A stretch of DNA of 64,000 nucleotides from JASHPR01 sp963844655 (GCA_963844655.1 CAWJPA010000003.1:124001-188000), one strand, 5' to 3'; positions 1 to 9,028 are shown, counted from the first letter of the stretch. Made by a program: numbers and translations. Notes: generated from the letters alone by a model not told the origin.

Positions 1-307
1 TCTCCAGGGCGTGGGCGGGCAGCATGTCGTCCGCGTCGACAAAGGCCAGGAACTCGCCTGTGGCCCGCTCGATGCCCCGGTTGCGGGCGTATCCGGGGCC
101 CCCGTTGGTCACGCTCACCAGGAGGAACCTCGGGTCGTCGTTGGCCTGGCGCTGGGCGACCTTCGCGCTGCCGTCGGTCGAGCCGTCGTCCACCATGACC
201 ACCTCGAGGCTGGTCACGGTCTGGGCGGCGATGGACCGCAGGCAGTCGGCGAGCAGGTCCTCGTTGTTGTGAAACGGCACGACAACGCTGATCTGCGGAC
301 CGGTCAT
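1..307 (-). CDS. Family 2 glycosyltransferase, N-terminal part (cut by window edge)
   Basis: The first 102 residues of a protein running off the left edge. It opens with a short beta strand, ISVVVPFHN, followed by VVMVDDGSTDGS and NGGPGYARNRGIERATGEF, then FVDADD. These are the nucleotide-sugar binding loops and the DxD-type metal site of GT-A fold, family 2 glycosyltransferases, which transfer a sugar from an NDP-sugar to a cell-surface or secreted acceptor. There is no signal peptide in the visible part, so the catalytic domain is probably cytoplasmic. The ATG at 305-307 is the natural start because the protein begins directly with the first Rossmann strand. The acceptor cannot be predicted from this piece. 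It lies downstream of the crotonase gene on the same strand with a gap of about 105 bp. Confidence 0.9.
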   Translation of the reverse strand, partial: MTGPQISVVVPFHNNEDLLADCLRSIAAQTVTSLEVVMVDDGSTDGSAKVAQRQANDDPRFLLVSVTNGGPGYARNRGIERATGEFLAFVDADDMLPAHALE

Positions 308-412
308 GGCGTCGCTCTCTTCCCGGGGGGCGGCGTGCGGGCACGCCTGCATCTAAATGCCGGGAAGCCTAAGAGGTCAGGCGCAGTACGGTCACTATAC
401 GCGGTCGCTTGG

Positions 413-1177
413 TTACTCGCCGCGCCAGACGGGGGGCCGCTTCTCCGCGAAGGCGACCGCACCCTCCATCGCGTCCGCAGATACGAACACCGGACCGATC
501 ACCTCGCCCTGCCGGGCGAACGCCTCATCGCGGGACCAGTCGGCGGACTCGACAATGACTCGCTTGCTGGCGGCGAGCGCAAGCGGGGCTCCCAGAGCAA
601 CCCGCGCCGCCAGTTCCCTGGCGCCGGCCACTGCCTGGCCGGCGCCGACCAGCCTACTGACCAGGCCCGCCTGGTGCAGGCGATCGGCGGGGAAGTGCTC
701 GCCGGTCAGAACGATCTCCATGGCCAGGTGGTAAGGGATCCGGCGGGGCAGCCGGAGCAGGCCGCCGGCGCTGGCCGCCAGGCCCCGCCGCACCTCGGGC
801 AGGCCGAACGTGGCCGTCTCGCTCGCGACGATCAGGTCGCAGCTCAGGGCGATCTCGAAGCCGCCGGCCAGCGCGTAGCCCTCCACCGCCGCGATCACCG
901 GCTTGACCGGCGGCCGCTCGGTGATCCCGGCCAGCCCGCGGCCCTCCACGACGGGGTGGTCGCCGGCCAGGAAGGCCTTCAGGTCCATGCCCGCGCTGAA
1001 CGTTCCCCCGGCCCCGGTGACGATCAGCACCCGGACGTCCTTGGCCGCTTCGAACTCATCGATGGCCGCGGCCATGGCCCGGGCGACCTCGCCGTTGACC
1101 GCGTTGCGGACCTCCGGGCGGTTGATGGTGATAACGGCGATTCCGTCGTCCACCTCGGTGAGAACCGGGTCCGGCAT
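413..1177 (-). CDS. Enoyl-CoA hydratase/isomerase (crotonase) family protein
   Basis: A 254-residue crotonase. The oxyanion-hole segment GTFSAGMDL and the helix ALAGGFEIALSCDL are present, as is GLPEVRRGL. Both acidic positions used by classical enoyl-CoA hydratases (Glu in GFEIAL and Glu in LPEVRRG) are retained, so hydratase chemistry on an acyl-CoA is plausible. The C-terminus also reads as crotonase. I start at the ATG at 1175-1177, which has a GAGGGG Shine-Dalgarno about six bases upstream. A longer reading frame to 1261 would overlap the upstream SDR gene and adds a low-complexity tail unlike the family. It follows the SDR gene by about 50 bp on the same strand, suggesting one transcript acting in beta-oxidation or a related acyl-CoA pathway. 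The exact substrate is unknown. Confidence 0.9.
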   Translation of the reverse strand: MPDPVLTEVDDGIAVITINRPEVRNAVNGEVARAMAAAIDEFEAAKDVRVLIVTGAGGTFSAGMDLKAFLAGDHPVVEGRGLAGITERPPVKPVIAAVEGYALAGGFEIALSCDLIVASETATFGLPEVRRGLAASAGGLLRLPRRIPYHLAMEIVLTGEHFPADRLHQAGLVSRLVGAGQAVAGARELAARVALGAPLALAASKRVIVESADWSRDEAFARQGEVIGPVFVSADAMEGAVAFAEKRPPVWRGE

Positions 1178-1229
1178 CGCTGCCCCTCTGCCTGGTCGGG
1201 TCGGGCTGGCCTGCGTTACCGCGGCGCCC

Positions 1230-2003
1230 TCACTTGGGCTGGAACCTGACCCCGCCGTCAAACCGGATCACGTCGGCGTTCATGTAGTCGTTCTCGATCA
1301 GCGCGCGGACCAGGTGCGCGAACTCGGCCGCGGTGCCCATCCGCTTCGGGAACACGATCGGGGCGCTCAGCTTGGCCTTGAACTCGTCGGCGCCCGGCCC
1401 GGTGCCGTAGATGGGCGTGTCGATGATCCCGGGGCAGATGGTGTTCACCCGCACCCCGATCGCGGCCAGGTCGCGGGCCGCGGGGACGGTCATGCCGATG
1501 ATCCCGCCCTTGGACGCCGAGTAGGCCACCTGGCCGGTCTGCCCCTCGAGGCCGGCGACCGAGGCGGTGTTGATGACGACACCGCGCTGCCCGTCGGCGT
1601 CGGCGGGCTCGGTCCTGGCGACCGCCGCGGCGCCGATCCGCATCAGGTTGAACGTGCCGATCAGGTTGATGTCGATAACCTTCCGGTACGCGGCGAGGTC
1701 ATGCGGGGTCCCGTCGCGGGCCACGGTGCGGGCGGCCCAGCCGATTCCCGCGCAGCTCACGACCACCCGCAGCGGCGGCCCGGCCGAGGCGGCCGCGTCG
1801 ACCGCTGCCTGGACCGACTGCTCGTCGGCCACGTCGGTCCTGACGAAGATGCCGCCGATGGCGTCGGCCACCGCCTTGCCCTGCGCCTCGTTGAGGTCAG
1901 CGACGGCCACCGTGGCACCCGCGGCGGCGAGCTCGCGCGCGGTGGCCTCGCCCAGGCCGCTCGCGCCCCCGGACACAATTGCCCCGACTGCGTTCAGTTC
2001 CAT
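1230..2003 (-). CDS. Short-chain dehydrogenase, 3-hydroxyacyl-CoA dehydrogenase type II-like
   Basis: A 257-residue classical SDR. The NAD(P)-binding motif GGASGLG lies near residue 12, an acidic residue ends the second strand (VAVADLN, favouring NAD), and the catalytic Ser and YxxxK are seen in NTASVAGLEG and YSASKGG. The PG motif in NTICPGIIDTP and the long substrate loop resemble human HSD10-type 3-hydroxyacyl-CoA dehydrogenases. Together with the downstream crotonase this gives two consecutive beta-oxidation-type steps (hydration, then oxidation of the 3-hydroxyacyl-CoA). This pairing is inference; SDR substrate specificity is not readable from sequence alone. The start ATG lies at the beginning of the Rossmann fold. 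Confidence 0.88.
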   Translation of the reverse strand: MELNAVGAIVSGGASGLGEATARELAAAGATVAVADLNEAQGKAVADAIGGIFVRTDVADEQSVQAAVDAAASAGPPLRVVVSCAGIGWAARTVARDGTPHDLAAYRKVIDINLIGTFNLMRIGAAAVARTEPADADGQRGVVINTASVAGLEGQTGQVAYSASKGGIIGMTVPAARDLAAIGVRVNTICPGIIDTPIYGTGPGADEFKAKLSAPIVFPKRMGTAAEFAHLVRALIENDYMNADVIRFDGGVRFQPK

Positions 2004-2210
2004 GCCGGGAGCTTACTGGCCGACCGGCCTGCGTCCCGAACGGGGTTCGGTTTGCTCCGGGCGCACGCCGTTCACCGGGCTTAATGTCGGTACCCCCGCC
2101 TAGCATGCGAAGTAGATAAATGGCGCGGTCGCGGAATGCCAGCGCCCCGCGCTGCGCTACGCCTAGGCAGCAGGGGCCTCAGCGACCTGGTGACCCGGGA
2201 TTGAGTGTTT

Positions 2211-2222
2211 GAGATATATCTC
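2211..2222. promoter_or_regulatory. Perfect 12-bp palindrome, candidate operator for the MFS exporter
   Basis: GAGATATATCTC is its own reverse complement and is AT-rich in a very GC-rich background. It lies about 125 bp upstream of the GTG start of the exporter, in the divergent gap between the SDR gene and the exporter. Exporter genes of this class are often controlled by a TetR- or PadR-type repressor, but no such gene is adjacent, so the operator role is inference. Confidence 0.45.
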
Positions 2223-2348
2223 GTTTCCGGGTTATCGTGTGGCCCTGAGCTGGCTGAGAGGCAATGGGTGGCCCGGAAGGACTGGGCCAGCCCAGAACCT
2301 GGGCGGACCTGCGGATGGCCGGCTAGGGGCGGAAGTCGAGGAGGACAG

Positions 2349-4115
2349 GTGCGGAAGTACGCAGGGAACCCGTGGCTGGTGCTGCTGGTGGTCTCACTCG
2401 GGTTCTTCATGACCCTGCTGGACCTGACGATCGTGAACATCGCGATCCCCAACATGATCACGAAGCTGCATGCTTCCCTGGACGACGTCCTGTGGGTGAT
2501 CAACGCCTACGCCCTGGTCCTGGCCGTGCTGGTCATCACGACCGGCAGGCTGGGTGACCTGTTCGGCCCGCGCATCCTGTTCATGAACGGCGTCGCGGTG
2601 TTCACGGCGGCATCGGCCGCCTGCGGCCTGGCCCCGAGCCCCGGCTGGCTGATCGCGTTCCGCGCCGTCCAGGGCCTGGGTGCGGCCATGCTGATGCCGC
2701 AGACCCTGACGATCATCACGAACACCTTCCCGCCGGAACGCCGCGGCGCCGCGTTCGGCATCTGGGGCGCGGTCGCCGGCGTGGCCACCATCGCCGGGCC
2801 GACGCTGGGCGGGCTGCTGGTCAGCGCGTTCGACTGGCGGTACATCTTCTTCGTGAACGTCCCGATCGGCGTGATCGTGCTGCTGATCACCCCGGTCCTC
2901 ATCCCCAACCTGCGGCTCGGCCGCAAGCACAGGATCGATATCCCTGGCGTGCTGCTGGCCAGCGCGGCGCTGCTGGCCATCTGCTACGGGCTGGTCGAGG
3001 GGCAGAAGTACGACTGGGGCACGATCACGTCGTTCATCAGCATCCCGCTCATCCTGGGCGTCGGGGTGGTGCTGCTCGTGGCCTTCCTCATCTACCAGAA
3101 GATGACCCAGGGCCAGGAGCCGCTGGTCCCGTTCGCCGTGTTCAGGGACCGGAACTTCACGGTGGTGAACTGGGTGTCCGGCGTGCTGGCGGTCGGCATG
3201 ATGGGCATCTTCCTGCCGTTCACGATCTACCTGCAGTCGGTGCTCGGCTTCTCGGCGCTGAAGGCCGGCCTCGCGATTGCGCCCGCCTCGGTGATCTCCA
3301 TGTTCATCGCCCCGGTCGCGGGCCGGCTGACCGACAAGATCGGCGGCAAGTACATCCTGATGTCCGGCCTGCTGCTCTTCGGCTTCGGCATGGGCTGGCT
3401 GGCCCTGATCGCGACCCCGGCTTCGTCGTGGCAGGACTTCCTGGCCCCGCTGCTCGTGGCCGGGGTCGGCATGGGCTGCACGTTCGCGCCGCTGGTCACC
3501 ACCGCCATGCGCAACATCCAGCCGCAGATGGCGGGGGCGGCGTCGGGCGTGCTGAACACGATCAGGCAGGTCGGCCTCGTGATCGGCACGGCCACGGTCG
3601 GCGCTCTGCTGCAGAACCGCCTGGTGGCGGATATGACCAGCCAGGCCGCGGCCCGCTCGGCCGCGCTGCCCGCGCAGGTGCGCGGCCGGTTCATCACCGA
3701 GATCCAGAAGACGGCGCAGAACGGCATCCAGGTCGGGGCCGGCCAGAACGGCGGCCTGAGCAAGCAGTCCGGCCTGCCCGCCAACCTGGTCGCGGAGGTC
3801 GCGAGGATCGGCCGCGACGTCTTCACGTTCGGGTACGTGGACGCGATGAAGTCGACCATGGTGCTGCCCGTGGTGCTGCTGACCGTCGCGGCGCTGAGCT
3901 GCCTCGCCATCCAGCAGCAGCGCAAGCAGCCGGCTCCCGTGGTTGCTGGCCCAGCGGGTGCTGGCGCAGCGACCGACGGTGCCGTGAGTGCTGGCGCTGC
4001 GGCCAACGGCAACGGTGCTGCGGCCAACGGTGCTGCGACTGATAACGGCGCGCCGGTCGCCAGCCCGGCGGCTGAGGACTCGGCCGCCGCGGCGCGCAGC
4101 CAGCCCGCGCCATAA
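2349..4115 (+). CDS. DHA2-family MFS drug/proton antiporter (EmrB/QacA type)
   Basis: A 588-residue membrane protein with about 14 hydrophobic segments, the layout of the DHA2 branch of the major facilitator superfamily. The signature LDLTIVNIAIPNM in TM1, GRLGDLFGPR in the loop after TM2, and GLGAAMLMPQTL plus GAVAGVATIAGPTLGGLL further on match EmrB/QacA exporters, which expel drugs or metabolites using the proton gradient. The end is an Ala/Asn/Gly-rich cytoplasmic tail of about 60 residues that is probably disordered. I start at GTG 2349 because AGGAGG lies six to eight bases upstream and the mature protein begins just before TM1. An in-frame ATG at 2205 would add a 48-residue non-conserved leader. 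The substrate is unknown. Confidence 0.9.
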   Translation: MRKYAGNPWLVLLVVSLGFFMTLLDLTIVNIAIPNMITKLHASLDDVLWVINAYALVLAVLVITTGRLGDLFGPRILFMNGVAVFTAASAACGLAPSPGWLIAFRAVQGLGAAMLMPQTLTIITNTFPPERRGAAFGIWGAVAGVATIAGPTLGGLLVSAFDWRYIFFVNVPIGVIVLLITPVLIPNLRLGRKHRIDIPGVLLASAALLAICYGLVEGQKYDWGTITSFISIPLILGVGVVLLVAFLIYQKMTQGQEPLVPFAVFRDRNFTVVNWVSGVLAVGMMGIFLPFTIYLQSVLGFSALKAGLAIAPASVISMFIAPVAGRLTDKIGGKYILMSGLLLFGFGMGWLALIATPASSWQDFLAPLLVAGVGMGCTFAPLVTTAMRNIQPQMAGAASGVLNTIRQVGLVIGTATVGALLQNRLVADMTSQAAARSAALPAQVRGRFITEIQKTAQNGIQVGAGQNGGLSKQSGLPANLVAEVARIGRDVFTFGYVDAMKSTMVLPVVLLTVAALSCLAIQQQRKQPAPVVAGPAGAGAATDGAVSAGAAANGNGAAANGAATDNGAPVASPAAEDSAAAARSQPAP

Positions 4116-4121
4116 CGGGAG

Positions 4122-4150
4122 CGGCCCGCCAGGGAGAACCTGGCGGGCCG
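4122..4150. terminator. Bidirectional intrinsic-type hairpin between convergent genes
   Basis: CGGCCCGCCAGG (4122-4133) pairs perfectly with CCTGGCGGGCCG (4139-4150) around a 5-nt loop. It lies 6 bp after the exporter stop and about 30 bp before the stop of the convergent kamA-like gene. There is no U-tract, as is common in actinobacteria. Confidence 0.75.
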
Positions 4151-4179
4151 TGCCCGTAGCGGGAGGGTGAAACAGGGTT

Positions 4180-5553
4180 TCAGCTCATCGCGAGCATCTC
4201 CGGGGCCCACTGACCGGGAACCCTGGCGGGCTCGGACTCGAAAGGGAACCTCTCGGCGAACGCGGGCTCCAGGTCGGTCAGCCAGATCGCGGTCGGGTCG
4301 TACCGCGCGAAGAACGGCTTGCCGACCAGGTCCGGGTCGCGGGCCTGGATCATGTGCAGGGCGAACACCATCTCACCCGCCACCTCGACCACCCCGTCGA
4401 TGCACACCTTGCCCGGGGTCGCCGACATGGACGGCCCGCGCACGGTGCGGCACAGCCCGGAGACGCTCGAGTAGGCGTCGCGGAAGATCTCATGCCCCCT
4501 GGCCAGTGGCACCGCGAAGTACCCCTGCGGGCCGGTGTCGCGTTCCACGAACATGTAGTAGGGGACCATGCCCATCCGCATCTGGGTGCGCCACATGCGG
4601 GCCCAGAGCTCGGGATCGTCGTTGATGGACCTGATCAGCGGCGCCTGGGTCCTGATCACCGCGCCCGCCGACCTGATCCGGCGCACCGCGTCGGCCACCA
4701 GCGACGACTCGAGCTCCCGGGGATGGGAGAAGTGAGCCATGATGGCCAGGCTCTTGCCCGAGGCTACGACCTCCTCGAACAGCCGCATGGTGTCGTCGGC
4801 GTCCGGGTCGCTGACGAAGCGCTGCGGCCAGTACCCCAGCGCCTTGGTCCCGATCCGTATCGACTCGATGTGCCCGAGCTCGGGGTCGAGCAGCGGCTCA
4901 ATGTAGCGCCGCAGGACCGCCGCGCCCATGATCATCGGATCACCGCCGGTGATCAGGACGCTGGTGACCTCGGGATGCTGCCGGAGATAGGCGGTGACCC
5001 TGGTCATGTCGTCGGTGGCCATCTTGAGATCTGGCTCATCCACGAACTGGGCCCACCGGAAGCAGTAGGTGCAGTAGGCGTGGCAGGTCTGCCCCTGTTT
5101 GGGGAACACCAGCACGGTTTCCGCATATTTATGCTGAACCCCGGGCAGCGGCTCATCGGCCAGATCGGGAATGTTGAGGGCGAGCTGTCCCGCGGGATGC
5201 GGGTTGAGCCGGGTCCGCACGGCGTGCGCGGCGGCGCGAACCTCGGCCTCCGGGGCATCCCGGGCCAGCAGCCCGGCGATCTCGCCGACATCCTCCGCCG
5301 GCAGCATGTCGGCCTGCGGGAAGACAAGCCGGTAGATCGGGTCGTCCGGTGCCGCATCCCAGTCGATGAGGTGCTCGACGACGTAGTCGTTGGTGCGGAA
5401 AGGAAGCACCGTGGCCACTGCCCTGACCGCCAGCCGCTCGCTGTCGTCCAGTCCCGCGCGAGCGGTCAGGCCGTCCAGGTGCTTGGCTGTGTAAGCGCGG
5501 AAACGGCGGCCAGGCGATGTGAGGCCGGGCGCCATCTGCTGAAGTCCAGTCAC
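4180..5553 (-). CDS. KamA-family radical SAM enzyme (lysine 2,3-aminomutase-like)
   Basis: A 457-residue protein carrying the radical SAM motif Cx3CxxC in CHAYCTYCFRW, followed by LITGGDPMIM, the SAM-binding GGxP-like strand. The surrounding regions (LNIPDLADEPLPG, YAETVLVFPKQGQTC) are typical of lysine 2,3-aminomutases, PLP-dependent enzymes that move the alpha amino group of lysine to C3. However, the usual glycine-rich PLP-lysine segment (GGGGK type) is replaced by SATPGKV, so the migrating substrate may not be lysine. I start at GTG 5553, which has GGAGGGA five bases upstream; an in-frame ATG at 5589 lacks a ribosome site. No beta-lysine acetyltransferase (AblB-like) gene is adjacent. It converges with the MFS gene across a hairpin. 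Confidence 0.85.
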   Translation of the reverse strand: MTGLQQMAPGLTSPGRRFRAYTAKHLDGLTARAGLDDSERLAVRAVATVLPFRTNDYVVEHLIDWDAAPDDPIYRLVFPQADMLPAEDVGEIAGLLARDAPEAEVRAAAHAVRTRLNPHPAGQLALNIPDLADEPLPGVQHKYAETVLVFPKQGQTCHAYCTYCFRWAQFVDEPDLKMATDDMTRVTAYLRQHPEVTSVLITGGDPMIMGAAVLRRYIEPLLDPELGHIESIRIGTKALGYWPQRFVSDPDADDTMRLFEEVVASGKSLAIMAHFSHPRELESSLVADAVRRIRSAGAVIRTQAPLIRSINDDPELWARMWRTQMRMGMVPYYMFVERDTGPQGYFAVPLARGHEIFRDAYSSVSGLCRTVRGPSMSATPGKVCIDGVVEVAGEMVFALHMIQARDPDLVGKPFFARYDPTAIWLTDLEPAFAERFPFESEPARVPGQWAPEMLAMS

Positions 5554-6124
5554 GCATCTCCCTCCGGTTGGTCGCCACCCGTGCAGCAAGATTGCCCGAG
5601 CGCGCGAGTCCCTCGTGTGCGGCGTGATCGCCGCGTAATAACCGGCTACCCAGAGAAGCGGGTATCTTGCCGGCCCCGACCGACAAATAGGTCACACTTA
5701 GAAAACATCCAAGGAACGTAGAGGGTTCCCTTTGCGGCCTATGCCGTCCTCTCGGCTGGTACGTCTGTGCCGGCGGGGGGGCCGTACCCACCGCCGGGGA
5801 TGACCGAGGGCCCCGTGGTGACGATCTGCTGACATGATTCCCCCTCATGCGGGGGCCAAGCAACCTTGCAGCCGGCATTCCCGACTTGTTTGCCCCTGAC
5901 CAGTGCCGGCAACCGGCAGTGCCGGCGACAGCCGGGATGTCCGGCGGTGAGAAGCTTGGCCGCATGCGGGACACCGTCCTGGAGCCGCGGCCCTCGTCGC
6001 GATCTCCGCTCCCAGCGCGATCGGCGGCACGCTGAGCGCCGACGGGGCGCGCCCCGCCGAGGCCGACGGCACCCCGGGTGGTGAGCCGCAGCCTCAGCCC
6101 GGCCGGCCGCGGGGGCCCATCGCC
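5554..6124. other. Intergenic region between kamA-like and plsX-like genes
   Basis: About 570 bp without a supported complete gene. It contains a short hairpin (CCCCC at 5840-5844 and GGGGG at 5851-5855) and, from 5951 to 6124, an open frame continuous with the plsX-like gene but with no ATG. The divergent promoter of the kamA-like gene must lie here; I cannot pick out a confident -10/-35 pair. Confidence 0.5.
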
Positions 6125-7138
6125 GTGGACGCCATGGGAGGTGATCACGCGCCCGCCGAAATCGTCGCGGGCGCGGTCACCGCGGCCCGCAGCGGCATAC
6201 CGGTGCTGCTGACGGGCCGGCCGGGGCAGCTGCGGCCGCTGCTGGCCAAGTACGGCGCGATGGCCGACATCCGGATCGTGCCGGCCGAGGACTCGATCGC
6301 CATGGACGAGGGCGCGCTCGCCAGCTGGCGCCGCCCCCGGTCCAGCATCGCCGTGGCCTGCCAGCTGGTCCGGCGGGGCCAGGCCGAGGCGGTCGTGTCG
6401 GCCGGCTCCACCGGCGGCGTGGTCTCCACGGCCAGGCTCCGGCTTCGGCCGCTGCCCGCGGTGCAGCGGCCGGCGCTGGCCGTGGTGCTTCCCACCCGCC
6501 CCGGGCCGACCCTGCTCCTTGACGCCGGGGCGATCGCCGACCCCAAACCCGAGATGCTGGTCCAGTTCGCCCAGCTCGGGGTGGCCTATGCGCAGACGGC
6601 CTTCGGCATCATTGAGCCGCGCGTCGGCCTGCTCACGATCGGTGCCGAGCCGGGCAAGGGCAACAAGCTGACCAAACGGGCCTACGAGCTGCTCGAGTCC
6701 GACCCCCCGCACGGCGGAATGCCGATCAGTTTCTCCGGCAATGTCGAGGGCACCGACCTGCTGACCGGCAAGGTCGACGTGATCGTGACCGACGGATTCA
6801 CGGGAAACGTGGCGCTGAAGACGCTCGAGGGCACGGCCGGATTCACCGGCCGGCTGGTGCGGGAGGCCCTGACCGGATCCCGGACCGCCCGGATCGGGGC
6901 CATGCTGCAGCGGCGCGAGATCAAGGCGCTCGCCGAGCGCATGGACTCTGAGACCTACGGCGGGGCGGCCCTGCTCGGGCTGGAGGGCACCGTGGTGATC
7001 GCACACGGCGCGGCCACGGCCCGCGGCGCCGCCGCAGCCTGCGTGCTGGCCGCGGACCTGACCAGCGGCCAGATCACGGAGAAGATCAAGGAAAGGCTCG
7101 GCTCCCCCCGCGGCGGCCACTTCCTGCGGCGGCCCTGA
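6125..7138 (+). CDS. PlsX-like phosphate acyltransferase
   Basis: A 337-residue homologue of PlsX, which converts acyl-ACP to acyl-phosphate for phospholipid synthesis. Recognisable blocks are DAMGGDHAP at the N-terminus, VSAGSTGG, DPKPEMLVQFAQLG, GAEPGKGNKL, FSGNVEGTDLL, VDVIVTDGFTGNVALK and a Gly-rich end YGGAALLGLEG. The start is uncertain: the only usual start in frame is GTG 6125, which removes part of the first beta strand (PIAV precedes it). The frame is open back to 5951 without ATG or GTG, so either a non-canonical start or an upstream frameshift is possible. Unlike standard plsX it is not beside rpmF, acpP or fabH and looks like a stand-alone or second copy. Confidence 0.82.
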   Translation: MDAMGGDHAPAEIVAGAVTAARSGIPVLLTGRPGQLRPLLAKYGAMADIRIVPAEDSIAMDEGALASWRRPRSSIAVACQLVRRGQAEAVVSAGSTGGVVSTARLRLRPLPAVQRPALAVVLPTRPGPTLLLDAGAIADPKPEMLVQFAQLGVAYAQTAFGIIEPRVGLLTIGAEPGKGNKLTKRAYELLESDPPHGGMPISFSGNVEGTDLLTGKVDVIVTDGFTGNVALKTLEGTAGFTGRLVREALTGSRTARIGAMLQRREIKALAERMDSETYGGAALLGLEGTVVIAHGAATARGAAAACVLAADLTSGQITEKIKERLGSPRGGHFLRRP

Positions 7139-7284
7139 CGGCCGGCGGCGCGGCCCGGCTCTGCGGCCACCTCCGCCGCGGCCATGCGGTCATCTTCGCT
7201 GGGGCCCTGACGGCTGCCCCCTGGCGGCCGGCGCTTTCTCCCGCGCCGGCGAATAATACGGACGGGGGCCCGATGGCGGGCCGA

Positions 7285-7290
7285 TAGGCT
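7285..7290 (+). promoter_or_regulatory. -10 box TAGGCT for leaderless argS transcript
   Basis: TAGGCT ends seven bases before the argS ATG (7298), placing the expected transcription start at or next to the start codon. There is no Shine-Dalgarno before argS. The same geometry recurs before pyrE, radA, disA and the BlaI-type gene. Confidence 0.6.
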
Positions 7291-7297
7291 TGACCTC

Positions 7298-9028
7298 ATG
7301 ACCGATCCGCAGGAGGCGCTGGCCCGGCTGGTGAGCGGCGCGCTCGCCGCCGCATTTGGCCCGGAGTTCGCTGACGCCGACCCTGTGATCCGGCCCTCCC
7401 AGTTCGCCGACTACCAGTCGAACGTGGCGCTGCCGCTAGCCAAGCGCCTGAGCCGGCCACCGCGCGACGTCGCCGCGGAGCTGGCCGGCCACCTCGGCGG
7501 CAGCGAGATCATCGAGCCGCCCGACGTGAGCGGGCCCGGCTTCATCAACCTCACGCTGCGGGACGGCTGGATCGCGGCCGAGGCCGCCGGCCAGCTCGGT
7601 GACCCGCGCCTCGGTGTGCTTGCGGCGGAGGTGGCCCAGGTCGTCGTGGTCGACTACTCGGCGCCGAACGTGGCCAAGGAAATGCACGTCGGGCACTTGC
7701 GCACCACGGTCGTGGGGGATTCCATCGTGCGGGTCCTCGAATACCTCGGCCACAACGTGATACGGGCCAACCACATCGGTGACTGGGGCACCCAGTTCGG
7801 CATGCTGCTCGAGCACCTCCTCGACGTCGGTGAGAAGGCCACCTACGAGCAGCTCGCCGCGGGCGACATCAACGCCTTCTACCAGGCAGCTAAGGTCAAG
7901 TTCGACACCGACCCGGCCTTCGCCGACCGGTCGCGCCGCCGGGTGGTCGCGCTGCAGGCCGGCGACGCCGAGACGATGCGCCTGTGGCAGATGCTGGTCA
8001 ACGACACCAAGCAGTACTACAACGCGATCTACGCCAAGCTCGGCGTGACACTCACCGACGCTGACCTGGACCCGGAGAGCTTCTACAACCCGGTGCTGGC
8101 CAGCGTCTGCGATGAGCTCCAGGCCAAGGGCGTGGCGGTGATCAGCGACGGCGCGCTCTGCGCGTTCCCGCCCGGGTTCACCAGCCGGGACGGCTCGCCG
8201 CTGCCGCTGATCCTGCGCAAGTCCGATGGCGGGTACGGGTACGCGACCACGGACATGGCCGCGATCCGGTACCGGATCCGTGACCTGCACGCGAACCGCA
8301 TCATCTACGTGGTCGGGTCGGAGCAGGCCCAGCACTTCGCGATGGTGCTGGCCGTCGCGCGCCAGGCCGGCTGGCTGACCGACGATGTCCGCGCCGACCA
8401 TGCCGCGATCGGCATGGTCACCGGCACCGACCGGAAGCGGTTCCGGACCAGGTCAGGCGGTGCCGTGAAGCTCACCGGCCTGATGGACGAGGCAGTGGAC
8501 CGGGCCGAGGAAGTCATCAAGGACCGGTACGACGATCCCGAGCTGCGGGCCCAGATCGCCGAGGCGGTGGGCATCGGCGCGCTGAAGTACGCCGACCTTT
8601 CGGTCGACCGCGAATCCAGCTACATGCTCGACTTCGACCGGATGCTCGCGCTGACCGGTAACACCGGGCCGTACCTGCAGTACGCCACCGCGCGGATCCG
8701 CTCGATCTTCCGCCGGGCCGGGATCGAGCCGGACGCCGCGGCCGGGCCCATCCAGGTCGCCGAGGACGCCGAGCGGGCCCTCGCGCTGCGCCTGCTCGGG
8801 TTCGGCGCCGCGGTGCACCAGGAGGCGGACGGGGCCGAGCCGCACAAGCTCGCTGCCTTCCTGTTCGAGACGGCCAGCGCCTTCACCACCTTCTACGAGC
8901 AATGCCCGGTGCTGCAGGCGGAGGACGAGTCCACCCGCCGCAGCAGGCTGGCGCTATCCGCGCTGACCCTGCGGGTCCTGCTCACCGGTCTGGGCCTGCT
9001 CGGCATCCCGGTGCCGGAGCGCATGTAG
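7298..9028 (+). CDS. argS: Arginyl-tRNA synthetase
   Basis: A 576-residue class I aminoacyl-tRNA synthetase that charges tRNA-Arg. Order of parts: the N-terminal Add-1 domain (residues 1 to about 100); the HIGH signature as HVGH within NVAKEMHVGHLR and the following GDWGTQFGML, both diagnostic of ArgRS; the GTDRKRFRTRSGG segment at the position of the KMSKS loop; and the C-terminal anticodon-binding DALR helix bundle, starting around GNTGPYLQYATARIRS. Length is normal. It is monocistronic-looking, with a putative leaderless promoter and non-homologous neighbours on both sides. Confidence 0.97.
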   Translation: MTDPQEALARLVSGALAAAFGPEFADADPVIRPSQFADYQSNVALPLAKRLSRPPRDVAAELAGHLGGSEIIEPPDVSGPGFINLTLRDGWIAAEAAGQLGDPRLGVLAAEVAQVVVVDYSAPNVAKEMHVGHLRTTVVGDSIVRVLEYLGHNVIRANHIGDWGTQFGMLLEHLLDVGEKATYEQLAAGDINAFYQAAKVKFDTDPAFADRSRRRVVALQAGDAETMRLWQMLVNDTKQYYNAIYAKLGVTLTDADLDPESFYNPVLASVCDELQAKGVAVISDGALCAFPPGFTSRDGSPLPLILRKSDGGYGYATTDMAAIRYRIRDLHANRIIYVVGSEQAQHFAMVLAVARQAGWLTDDVRADHAAIGMVTGTDRKRFRTRSGGAVKLTGLMDEAVDRAEEVIKDRYDDPELRAQIAEAVGIGALKYADLSVDRESSYMLDFDRMLALTGNTGPYLQYATARIRSIFRRAGIEPDAAAGPIQVAEDAERALALRLLGFGAAVHQEADGAEPHKLAAFLFETASAFTTFYEQCPVLQAEDESTRRSRLALSALTLRVLLTGLGLLGIPVPERM

